A stretch of 64,000 bases of DNA from DASQZJ01 sp035638775 (lineage in GTDB: Bacteria > Pseudomonadota > Gammaproteobacteria > UBA5335 > SLRW01): positions 62,001 to 126,000 of the forward strand of contig DASQZJ010000002.1 of assembly GCA_035638775.1 (NCBI GenBank), in the 5' to 3' direction. Of this stretch, positions 7,716 to 15,334 are shown piece by piece. Positions within the stretch are counted from its first letter, which is position 1; every line of letters starts with the position of its first letter. The notes below the pieces were generated by a model that saw nothing but the letters and a program-made list of their open reading frames with translations, did not search any database and was not told the origin of the DNA. Position numbers and translations under genes: made by a program.

Positions 7716-9938
7716 GTGAAGCAGCCGTTGCTCATTCTCGCCGTCGTCACCCTGGGGGCCGCACCGATGCGTGCCTGGGCGGCGGAATACCCGATGTGCG
7801 GGGTCGTCAACCCCCTCGCTTCGCGCCGCACGCAGCCCGCCACGCCCCTCGCTCCCGGGCTGGTGCGACTCAAGGCGCGCCAGGCCAGGCTCGAAGGCCA
7901 TGGCGTGACCCGGCTCCTGGGCGACGTGCACGCGCGCCGCGACGGCCAGGAGCTGTTCGCCGACCGGGCCACCTACGACCATGCCAGCGGCCTGCTGGAC
8001 GCCAGCGGCAACATCGTCTTCCTGGGGCAGTTCGTGGACGTATCCGGCAGCCGCGCCCGCCTCGACCTGGCCAGCCACCACAGCGTCGTGCACCAGGCGC
8101 ACTTCTACCTGCGACAGCGCCAGGGCCGCGGCAGTGCCAGCGAGATCCGGCTACGCGGCAACGACCTGGGGATCCTGACGGACGTGGACTACACCAGCTG
8201 TGCCGTCGGGCACCGGGACTGGGTGATGCACTCCCGCCACATGGTGCTCGACCGCAAGCACGACGAGGGCACCGCGCGCGACGTGACGCTGTGGTTCAAG
8301 GGGGTCCCGATCCTGTACACGCCCTGGCTCTCCTTCCCGCTCACCAACCGCCGCAAGAGCGGGTTCCTGGCTCCCAGCTTCGGTGTCTCGGGCAACACGG
8401 GCGCGGACCTGGCGACGCCCTATTATTTCAACCTGGCGCCCAACCAGGACGCGACGGTCACCCCGAGGATCATGACCCGGCGGGGGCTCCAGGTGCAGAA
8501 CCAGTACCGCTACCTCACGCAGAACTCCCGCGGCGAGCTGGACCTGGATTATCTCCCCCACGACCGTGTCTACGGCAGCCGCCGGTACCTGCTGGGCGCC
8601 CGGGACCATACCCGGCTGTCGCCGCACTGGTCTGCCGACTTGCACTACCGGGACGTCAGCGACCCGTATTACTTCCAGGACCTCGGGGGCAGCCTGGCCG
8701 CCTCCAGCACGCGCCTGCTCGACCGCAACGCGGACCTCGAATACTCCGGGCAGGCCTGGATGATGCAGCTGCAGGCGCAGGACTTCCAGCTGGCCGATCC
8801 CACGCTCACCGGGGCCGACCTTCCCTACCAGCGCCTGCCCCGGCTGCTGGTGCATACCCGTTATCCCCCGTCCCTGGGGCCGCTGCACTGGGACCTGTAC
8901 AGCGAGGCGGTGCGCTTCGCCCACCACCAGAAGACCCGGGCCGAGCGCCTCGACACGGAAATCGGGTTGAGCCTGCCGCTGGACCGGCCGGGCTTCTACG
9001 TCCATCCGCGGGTGGCCTACCGCTACACGGCCTACGACATCACCTCCACCCTGCGCAGCGCCGATCCGCAGCTTACGCGGAGCCATCCGGCGCGCGGGGC
9101 GCCCATCGCCAGCCTGGACACGCAGCTGTTCTTCGAGCGCAGCTTCCGGCTCGGCGGGCACGCGCTGATCCAGACGCTGCAGCCACGGCTGTACTACCTG
9201 TACGTACCGTATCGCAGGCAAAGCGACCTGCCGGTGCTGGATACCACGGTCCCGCAGTTCACCTTCCCGGAGCTGTTCTCGGAGAACCGCTTCACCGGCA
9301 CCGACCGGCTCGGCGACGCGAACCAGGTCACGACGATGCTGGGTTCGCAGATCATCGATCCGGCCAGCGGGCGCCAGTACGCCGATGCCGGGATCGGCCA
9401 GATCTACTATTTCCATCCGCACCGCGTCGTGATGCCGGGCGAGACGGTCTCCGGCCGCGGATCCTCGGATCTGCTGGGCCGGGCCCGGATCGACCTGAGC
9501 CGGGTGCTGTCCGCTCTGGGCGACGTCGAGTGGGATCCCCGTTCCCACCGCACCGTACGCAGCATGGCGGGGGTGCGTTACCACGACAGCGGCGACCGGA
9601 TCGTCAACCTCGCCTACCGGCAGATCCGCGACAGCACCAGCCAACCCCTGCGCCAGACGGACGTCTCGACGGTGTGGCCGGTGAGCCGGCGCTGGAGCGC
9701 GATCGCGCGCTGGAACTATTCCCTGCGCGACCACCGCACCCTGGAGGCGCTCGCGGGGATGCAGTACGAGAGCTGCTGCTGGGCGCTGCAGGTCGTGGCG
9801 CGTCGCTACATCTCCGGCATCGGCGGCCGCGCGAGCTCGGGCCTGTATTTCCAGCTCCAGCTCAAGGGGCTGACGCGGCTGGGGAACGGGGTCGGCGACC
9901 TGCTGGAACATGATATCCTTGGCTACCACTCTCACTGA
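7716..9938 (+). CDS. lptD: LPS-assembly protein LptD
   Basis: A 740-residue outer-membrane beta-barrel that inserts lipopolysaccharide into the outer leaflet. Translation starts at GTG 7716, and residues 1-22 form a signal peptide ending MRAWA. An LptA-like OstA domain covers about 45-160 (ARLEGHGVTRLLGDV, ASGLLDASGNI). The C-terminal barrel follows, with many alternating aromatic strands. Cysteines near the N terminus (PMCG, YTSCAVG) and a CC pair near the end (YESCCWAL) fit the disulfide-linked architecture of LptD. The downstream surA matches the classical imp-surA order and encodes a chaperone for this barrel. Confidence 0.95.
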   Translation: MKQPLLILAVVTLGAAPMRAWAAEYPMCGVVNPLASRRTQPATPLAPGLVRLKARQARLEGHGVTRLLGDVHARRDGQELFADRATYDHASGLLDASGNIVFLGQFVDVSGSRARLDLASHHSVVHQAHFYLRQRQGRGSASEIRLRGNDLGILTDVDYTSCAVGHRDWVMHSRHMVLDRKHDEGTARDVTLWFKGVPILYTPWLSFPLTNRRKSGFLAPSFGVSGNTGADLATPYYFNLAPNQDATVTPRIMTRRGLQVQNQYRYLTQNSRGELDLDYLPHDRVYGSRRYLLGARDHTRLSPHWSADLHYRDVSDPYYFQDLGGSLAASSTRLLDRNADLEYSGQAWMMQLQAQDFQLADPTLTGADLPYQRLPRLLVHTRYPPSLGPLHWDLYSEAVRFAHHQKTRAERLDTEIGLSLPLDRPGFYVHPRVAYRYTAYDITSTLRSADPQLTRSHPARGAPIASLDTQLFFERSFRLGGHALIQTLQPRLYYLYVPYRRQSDLPVLDTTVPQFTFPELFSENRFTGTDRLGDANQVTTMLGSQIIDPASGRQYADAGIGQIYYFHPHRVVMPGETVSGRGSSDLLGRARIDLSRVLSALGDVEWDPRSHRTVRSMAGVRYHDSGDRIVNLAYRQIRDSTSQPLRQTDVSTVWPVSRRWSAIARWNYSLRDHRTLEALAGMQYESCCWALQVVARRYISGIGGRASSGLYFQLQLKGLTRLGNGVGDLLEHDILGYHSH

Positions 9939-9968
9939 GCAATGCAGCCGACTGGCGGAATACAGCCC

Positions 9969-11357
9969 ATGCGCAAGTCCTACCTGGCGGCCGCGCTGGT
10001 CGCGGCCATCGTCGTCCTGTACGCCGTTCCACTCGCCCTGGCGGCCCCCTCGGGCACCGGTGGCGGCAGCGGCGGCCAGGGTTCGACCGGAGGCGGCAAC
10101 GCCCAAACGCTCGACCGCATGGTCGCGGTGGTAAACAACGGCGTCATCCTGCAGAGCGAGCTGGACCAGCGCATGCAGGAGGCCCGCTACCAGCTGCAGC
10201 AGCAGGGCACCCAGCTCCCGCCGCAGGACGTGCTCCGGCACCAGGTGCTCGAGCACATGATCATGCAGAAGATCCAGCTGCAGCAGGCGGACAACACCGG
10301 CATCCGCGTGAGCGACGACGAGATCAACAGCGCCCTCAAGCATATTGCCCAGAGCAACGGCATGACCCTCGATCAGTTCTCGCAGGCGGTGCAGAGCCAG
10401 GGGATGAGCTTCGCGCATTTCCGCCAGCAGATCCGGGACCAGCTCGTGATACGCAAGCTCCACCAGCGTGACGTCGCGAGCCAGATCACCGTGACCAAGC
10501 GTGAAGTGGACCACTACCTGTCGCAGCACCCGAACCGGGGCGGGAGCCAGGTTCAGTACCACATCCAGCACATCCTGATCGCGCTGCCGGAGGGCGCGAC
10601 CGCCGCCCAGATCCGGGCCAGGCGCAAGAAGGCCGAGAAAGTGGTCAAGAAACTGCGCAACGGCGCGAACTTTGCCCAGGAGGCCCTGCGCGTGTCGGAC
10701 GGCCAGCAGGCGCTCAAGGGGGGTGACCTGGGCTGGCGCTCGGCCGGGGACCTGCCGATCGTGTTCCTCACCCACCTGAGCAATCTGAAGACCGGCCAGA
10801 TCAGCGGTCCCATCCGGAGCCCCAGCGGCTTTCACATTATCAAGCTGCTGGGAAAGAAGGGCGGCAAGCGGGTGATGGTGCAGGAAACCCACGTGCGCCA
10901 GATCATGATCAAGACCGACGCGCTGACCGACAACAGGCAGGCGAAGGCGAAGCTGGAGAAGCTGCGCAGAGAGCTCGAGGAAGGGGCCAAGTTCTCGCGC
11001 CTGGCGAAGCAGAACTCGGACGATACCAACAGTGCCGCCAACGGCGGCGACCTCGGCTGGATCCAGCCCAACCAGCTGGTGCCGGAGTTCACCCAGGTGA
11101 TGCAGAACCTGAAGAAGGGCCAGATCAGCCAGCCGTTCCAGACGCGCTTCGGCTGGCACATCATCCAGGTGCTGGGCCGGCGCAAGCATGACGCCACCAG
11201 CGAGGCGCGGCGGAACCAGGCACGCGAGGCGATCTTCCAGCGCAAGATGCAGCAGCAGACGGAGATCTTCCTGCGCCGCATGCGCGACCAGTCCTACGTC
11301 AAGGTGCTGGTGGGCCATGGCGGCGGCGGGAACCAGGCGAGCGAGGCCGCCGGCTGA
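9969..11357 (+). CDS. surA: Periplasmic chaperone / peptidyl-prolyl isomerase SurA
   Basis: A 462-residue periplasmic chaperone for outer-membrane proteins. I chose the ATG at 9969: MRKSYLAAALVAA begins a standard signal peptide, and a GCGGAA lies about 9 bp upstream. An in-frame ATG at 9942 has no ribosome-binding site. A short Gly/Ser linker precedes the N-terminal SurA domain (LDRMVAVVNNGVILQSELDQR). Two parvulin domains follow, at about 200-300 (HIQHILIALPEG...GGDLGWRSAGDLP) and 310-410 (HVRQIMIKTD...GGDLGWIQPNQLVPEF). It sits between lptD and pdxA as in E. coli. Confidence 0.95.
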   Translation: MRKSYLAAALVAAIVVLYAVPLALAAPSGTGGGSGGQGSTGGGNAQTLDRMVAVVNNGVILQSELDQRMQEARYQLQQQGTQLPPQDVLRHQVLEHMIMQKIQLQQADNTGIRVSDDEINSALKHIAQSNGMTLDQFSQAVQSQGMSFAHFRQQIRDQLVIRKLHQRDVASQITVTKREVDHYLSQHPNRGGSQVQYHIQHILIALPEGATAAQIRARRKKAEKVVKKLRNGANFAQEALRVSDGQQALKGGDLGWRSAGDLPIVFLTHLSNLKTGQISGPIRSPSGFHIIKLLGKKGGKRVMVQETHVRQIMIKTDALTDNRQAKAKLEKLRRELEEGAKFSRLAKQNSDDTNSAANGGDLGWIQPNQLVPEFTQVMQNLKKGQISQPFQTRFGWHIIQVLGRRKHDATSEARRNQAREAIFQRKMQQQTEIFLRRMRDQSYVKVLVGHGGGGNQASEAAG

Positions 11358-11361
11358 CGCC

Positions 11362-12354
11362 ATGTCCCGCGCGGCGGTGCGCATCGTCCTGACTCCCGGC
11401 GAACCGGCCGGCATCGGGCCCGACCTGTGCCTCGAGCTCGCCGGCGCAGACCAGGCCGCCCAGATGGTGGTCGCGGGCGATCCCGAAGCGCTCGGCGCCC
11501 GGGCCCGGCAGCTCGGTCGCGAGATCCGGTTTCGCGAGTACGTGCCGGGGGAGCCGCTGCGGGCGTCCCGCAGCGGGGAGCTGGCGGTGCTGCCGGTGCC
11601 GCTGGCCCGGCAGGTCGCCGGCGGGCGACCCGACCCGGCCAACGCCGCGGCCGTGCTGGAGAGCCTGCGCCGCGCCGCGCGGGGCTGCCTGGAGGGCGAG
11701 TTCGACGCCCTGGTCACCGGGCCGGTGAACAAGGCCGTGATCAACCGCGCCGGGATCGCCTTCTCGGGGCACACCGAGTTCCTGGCGGAAGTGGTCGGCG
11801 GGGAACCGGTGATGATGCTGGCCGCACCCGGCCTGCGGGTGGTGCTGGTCACGACGCACCTGCCGCTGCGGGCCGTACCCGACGCCATCACGGCCGACCG
11901 CCTCGGACGCGTGATCCGCATCGCCGCGCGCGATCTGCGCGAGCGCTTCGGCATCGGGCAGCCGCGCCTGGCGGTGTGCGGGCTCAACCCGCACGCCGGC
12001 GAGGACGGCCACCTCGGCACCGAAGAGCGCGACATCATCGGGCCGACCCTGGAGACCCTGCGATCCCGGGGCCTGGACGTCCGCGGGCCCCTGCCGGCGG
12101 ACACGGCATTCACCCCGCCCCGGCTGGAGCAGACGGACGCCGTGGTGACCATGTACCACGACCAGGGGCTGCCAGTGCTGAAGCACCTGGGCTTCGGCCG
12201 GGCCGTCAACATCACGCTGGGACTGCCCATCATCCGCACTTCCGTGGACCACGGCACCGCCTTCGACCTGGCCGGCAGCGGACGTGCCGATGCCGGCAGC
12301 CTGCGCGCCGCGCTGGACCAGGCCGTCACCCTGGTCCGCGCGGGAAGCCGATGA
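11362..12354 (+). CDS. pdxA: 4-hydroxythreonine-4-phosphate dehydrogenase
   Basis: A 330-residue NAD-dependent dehydrogenase of pyridoxal 5'-phosphate biosynthesis. It oxidises 4-phosphohydroxy-L-threonine to a 3-amino-2-oxo product that PdxJ condenses. TPGEPAGIGPDL at the N terminus, FSGHTEFL in the middle and the metal-binding MYHDQGLPVLK near the C terminus are family signatures. The start is 4 bp after the surA stop, and the stop overlaps the rsmA start (ATGA). Confidence 0.95.
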   Translation: MSRAAVRIVLTPGEPAGIGPDLCLELAGADQAAQMVVAGDPEALGARARQLGREIRFREYVPGEPLRASRSGELAVLPVPLARQVAGGRPDPANAAAVLESLRRAARGCLEGEFDALVTGPVNKAVINRAGIAFSGHTEFLAEVVGGEPVMMLAAPGLRVVLVTTHLPLRAVPDAITADRLGRVIRIAARDLRERFGIGQPRLAVCGLNPHAGEDGHLGTEERDIIGPTLETLRSRGLDVRGPLPADTAFTPPRLEQTDAVVTMYHDQGLPVLKHLGFGRAVNITLGLPIIRTSVDHGTAFDLAGSGRADAGSLRAALDQAVTLVRAGSR

Positions 12355-13145
12355 GCGTCGCGCACCGGCCGCGCAAGCGCTACGGGCAGCATTTCCTGCA
12401 CGACCCGCGGGTGATCGGACGCATCCTGGACGCGGTCCGGCCGCTTCCCGACCAGCGGCTGGCGGAGATCGGGCCCGGGCTGGGCGCGCTGACGCTGCCC
12501 CTGCTGCAGCGCTGCGGGGCGCTGGACGTGATCGAGCTTGACCGGGACGTGGTACCGATGCTTTCGCAGCTGTGCGAAGGCTACGGTACGCTCCGCGTGC
12601 ACCGCGCCGACGCCCTGGCCTTCGACTTCGGCTCGCTGGCGCGCGCGCGCGGCGGCCCGCTGCGCCTGGTCGGCAACCTGCCCTACAACGTTTCCACGCC
12701 GCTGCTGTTCCACCTGCTGGACCAGGCAGAGGCAATCCTGGACATGCACTTCATGCTGCAGCGGGAGGTGGTCGACCGCATGGCCGCCGGGCCCGGCTCC
12801 GGCACCTACGGCCGGCTCAGCGTGATGCTCGCCTGGCGTTGCCGCGTGGAGCGGCTGTTCCGCATCGGGCCCGGCGCCTTCCGTCCGGCGCCCCGGGTGG
12901 ACTCGGCCTTCGTCCGGCTGCGCCCGCTGCGCGAGCCCCCCTTTGCGGTGGCCGACCCGGCCACCTTCCGGGCGATCGTGGCACAGGCCTTCAGCCAGCG
13001 CCGCAAGACCGTGCGCAACGCGCTGCGGCGCTACCTCGACGAGAGCGAAATCCGGGCCGCGGGGGTCGACCCCGGGCTCCGGCCGGAGCAGGTCTCGCCC
13101 GCGCAGTTCGCGGCCCTCGCCGACCGCGTGGCCGATGCCGGCTGA
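12351..13145 (+). CDS. rsmA: 16S rRNA (adenine1518/1519-N6)-dimethyltransferase
   Basis: A 264-residue SAM-dependent methyltransferase (KsgA) that dimethylates two adjacent adenosines in helix 45 of 16S rRNA during 30S maturation. RKRYGQHFLHD at the N terminus and IGPGLGALTLPLL form the SAM site. LVGNLPYNVSTPLL contains the catalytic NLPY. The C-terminal FSQRRKTVRNAL helix contacts RNA. It is coupled to pdxA by overlap. In enterics apaG follows; here the next gene is uspA. Confidence 0.95.
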   Translation: MSVAHRPRKRYGQHFLHDPRVIGRILDAVRPLPDQRLAEIGPGLGALTLPLLQRCGALDVIELDRDVVPMLSQLCEGYGTLRVHRADALAFDFGSLARARGGPLRLVGNLPYNVSTPLLFHLLDQAEAILDMHFMLQREVVDRMAAGPGSGTYGRLSVMLAWRCRVERLFRIGPGAFRPAPRVDSAFVRLRPLREPPFAVADPATFRAIVAQAFSQRRKTVRNALRRYLDESEIRAAGVDPGLRPEQVSPAQFAALADRVADAG

Positions 13146-13236
13146 GCCGCGCGGGTCCCTTTTGCGCCGGGTCCGCGGGCACGGCAAAATGAGCCCGCGG
13201 TGAGGGGACACCGCGACTCGCAGGAGACGTCAGGCG

Positions 13237-13683
13237 ATGAACGACTACAAGCACGTACTGCTGGCGCTCGACCTGAGCCCGGACAGCGAGCCGGTCGCGG
13301 AGCGGGCGGCGGACCTCGCTCGACGCTACGACGCTCGTCTCAGCATGATGCACGTGGTGGAATACATCCCGGTCGATCCGTCGGGGGAAGCGCTGTTGCC
13401 CGCACCCGTGACGGTCGAGAAGGAACTGATCGACAATGCCCGCCAGAAGCTGGCGGAGCTCGCCGAGCGGCTGAAGGTGCCGCAGGACGCGTGTCACGTG
13501 GCCAGCGGCAACATCCGGCGCGAAATCTGCCGCCAGGCAAAGGAAGGCGAGGTCGACCTGATCGTGCTGGGCCGACACGAGCGCCACGGCCTGGCCGTGC
13601 TGCTGGGCTCTCCCGACGACGCGATCATTCACCGCGCCCCCTGCGACGTGCTGTCGGTGCACATCAAGCCCGATACCAGGTGA
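13237..13683 (+). CDS. Universal stress protein UspA family
   Basis: A 148-residue single-domain Usp. HVLLALDLSPDSEPVAERA at the N terminus carries the family Asp, and DLIVLGRHERHGL...LLGSPDDAIIHRAPCDVLSV is the G-2x-G-9x-G-S/T nucleotide loop, so ATP binding is plausible. A GGAGACG ribosome-binding site precedes the ATG. It lies between rsmA and apaH, where apaG usually sits, so it may share their operon. The exact stress role cannot be inferred. Confidence 0.9.
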   Translation: MNDYKHVLLALDLSPDSEPVAERAADLARRYDARLSMMHVVEYIPVDPSGEALLPAPVTVEKELIDNARQKLAELAERLKVPQDACHVASGNIRREICRQAKEGEVDLIVLGRHERHGLAVLLGSPDDAIIHRAPCDVLSVHIKPDTR

Positions 13684-13744
13684 GCCCGGTCCCCGTCCAA
13701 CGCGAACCGCACCGGCGCTCCCCGGCGGCGGGCAGCGACCGCTG

Positions 13745-14599
13745 ATGGCCGTCTGGGCGATCGGCGACATCCAGGGCTGCTATGACGAGCTGTGCCGGCT
13801 GCTCGAGCACATCGACTTCGATCCCGGGCGCGACCGCCTGTGGCTGACCGGCGACCTGGTCAACCGCGGCCCGGGTTCACTGGAGACCCTGCGCCTGGTC
13901 CGCGGGCTTGGCGGGTCCGCGACCACCGTTCTGGGCAACCACGACCTGCACCTGCTGGCCGGAGTGCACGGCGGCCACGAGGAACACCTGAACCGGACGC
14001 TGCAGCCGGTGCTCACGGCGCCGGACCGGGTGCCCCTGCTCGAGTGGCTGCGCCACCGGCCGATGCTGCACCATGACCCGGCGCTCGGTTACACCCTGGT
14101 GCACGCGGGCCTGCCGCCGCAGTGGGATCCGGATACCGCGAGCCGCTGCGCCGGCGAGGTCGAGGCCCGCCTGCGCGGCCCGGACTACCAGGCCTTCTTC
14201 CGCGAGATGTACGGCGACCAGCCGGACCGGTGGTCCCCGGAGCTGGCCGGACGCGAGCGCGAGCGGTTCATCGTCAACGCCCTGACCCGGATGCGCTTCT
14301 GCACTGCCGACGGCCGCCTCGACCTGAGCTACAAGGGACCGCCCGGATCCCAGCCGGCGGGCTACCTGCCGTGGTTCGAGGTGCCGGGCCGGCGCAGCCG
14401 GGGACATCGCATCGTCTTCGGCCACTGGTCGACGCTGGGCCCGGTCGCGGCCCCGGACGTGTTTCCCGCCGACACGGGCTGTCTCTGGGGCGGCTGCCTG
14501 ACCGCGCTGCGCCTGGACCCGCCGGGGGACGACGGTCGGCCGGTGCCGGTCACCGAACCCTGCCGGGGCCACTACCGCCCCCGCCGCAGGTTCCGCTGA
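13745..14599 (+). CDS. apaH: Symmetrical bis(5'-nucleosyl)-tetraphosphatase ApaH
   Basis: A 284-residue metallophosphatase that hydrolyses Ap4A symmetrically to two ADP and also removes NpnN RNA caps. Its PPP-family motifs are GDIQGCYDEL, GDLVNRGPGS and GNHDLHLL. DLVNRGP is the ApaH form of the metal site. The ATG has only a weak upstream purine tract. The neighbouring rsmA and uspA suggest a stress or translation-linked unit. It ends 42 bp from the convergent hydrolase gene. Confidence 0.95.
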   Translation: MAVWAIGDIQGCYDELCRLLEHIDFDPGRDRLWLTGDLVNRGPGSLETLRLVRGLGGSATTVLGNHDLHLLAGVHGGHEEHLNRTLQPVLTAPDRVPLLEWLRHRPMLHHDPALGYTLVHAGLPPQWDPDTASRCAGEVEARLRGPDYQAFFREMYGDQPDRWSPELAGRERERFIVNALTRMRFCTADGRLDLSYKGPPGSQPAGYLPWFEVPGRRSRGHRIVFGHWSTLGPVAAPDVFPADTGCLWGGCLTALRLDPPGDDGRPVPVTEPCRGHYRPRRRFR

Positions 14600-14641
14600 C
14601 AGGGTCGCGGCCCGCGTGGACAACCTGTTGAGAGATCACAG

Positions 14642-15283
14642 CTAGACCGCGAAGTCGCCGACGAAGGGGTTCATGCGGCGTTCCTGGCCCAGGGTTGCCG
14701 TGCCGCCGTGCCCCGGGACGAAGGTGACGTCGTCACCCAGCGGGAACAGGCGCTCGCGGATGCAGCGGACCAGGCTCTCGAAGTCCCCGCGCGGCAGATC
14801 CGTGCGACCGATCGAGCCCTGGAACAGCACGTCGCCCACGATCGCCACGCGCGAGTCCGCGTCGAAGAAGATCACGTGCCCGGGGGTGTGGCCGGGGCAG
14901 TGGCGCACCGCGAGCGTGGTCTCGCCGAAGCTGACGGCATCGCCGTCCTCCAGCCAGCGCTCGGGCTCGAAGCTGTGTGCCGGCGGGAAGCCGAACATGC
15001 GTGCCTGCTCCGACACCCCCTCGATCCAGAACCGGTCCTCGCCTTGCGGACCCTCCACCGGCACATCCAGCCGCTGCGCCAGGTCGGCCACCGCGCCGAC
15101 GTGGTCGAGATGGCCGTGCGTCACCAGGATTTTCTCCACCTCCGCCCCCGATTCGCCGACGGCCGCCAGGATCCGTTCGGGGTCGCCGCCGGGGTCGACC
15201 AGAGCGGCACGTTGGCTTCGCTCGCAGACCAGCAGGGAGCAGTTCTGCATCAACGGCGTGACGGGGATGATCCGGACTTTCAC
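14642..15283 (-). CDS. MBL-fold metallohydrolase (YcbL/glyoxalase II-like)
   Basis: A 213-residue metallo-beta-lactamase-fold hydrolase of the YcbL group of glyoxalase-II-like thioesterases. The metal-binding THGHLDHVG (HxHxDH), HCPGHTPGH and VPGHG histidines and the Asp in GDVLFQGSIGRTDL are all present. The start is GTG at 15283, with a GAGGAG about 10 bp upstream. The family hydrolyses S-lactoylglutathione or related thioesters, but the substrate here is not determined. It is 51 bp downstream of tmcA on the same strand. Confidence 0.88.
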   Translation of the reverse strand: MKVRIIPVTPLMQNCSLLVCERSQRAALVDPGGDPERILAAVGESGAEVEKILVTHGHLDHVGAVADLAQRLDVPVEGPQGEDRFWIEGVSEQARMFGFPPAHSFEPERWLEDGDAVSFGETTLAVRHCPGHTPGHVIFFDADSRVAIVGDVLFQGSIGRTDLPRGDFESLVRCIRERLFPLGDDVTFVPGHGGTATLGQERRMNPFVGDFAV

Positions 15284-15334
15284 GGGGTCTGTCTCCTCGT
15301 TTTCCGCGAACCGGCACTGCCTGCCGGGACGCCT

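Noticed and set aside
8151..13211. Minus-strand open frame of about 1,690 codons opposite lptD-surA-pdxA-rsmA
   Set aside because: It lies antisense to four well-supported genes, and its translation is Arg/Ala/Gly/Pro-rich without domains. This is the usual high-GC shadow of codon bias.
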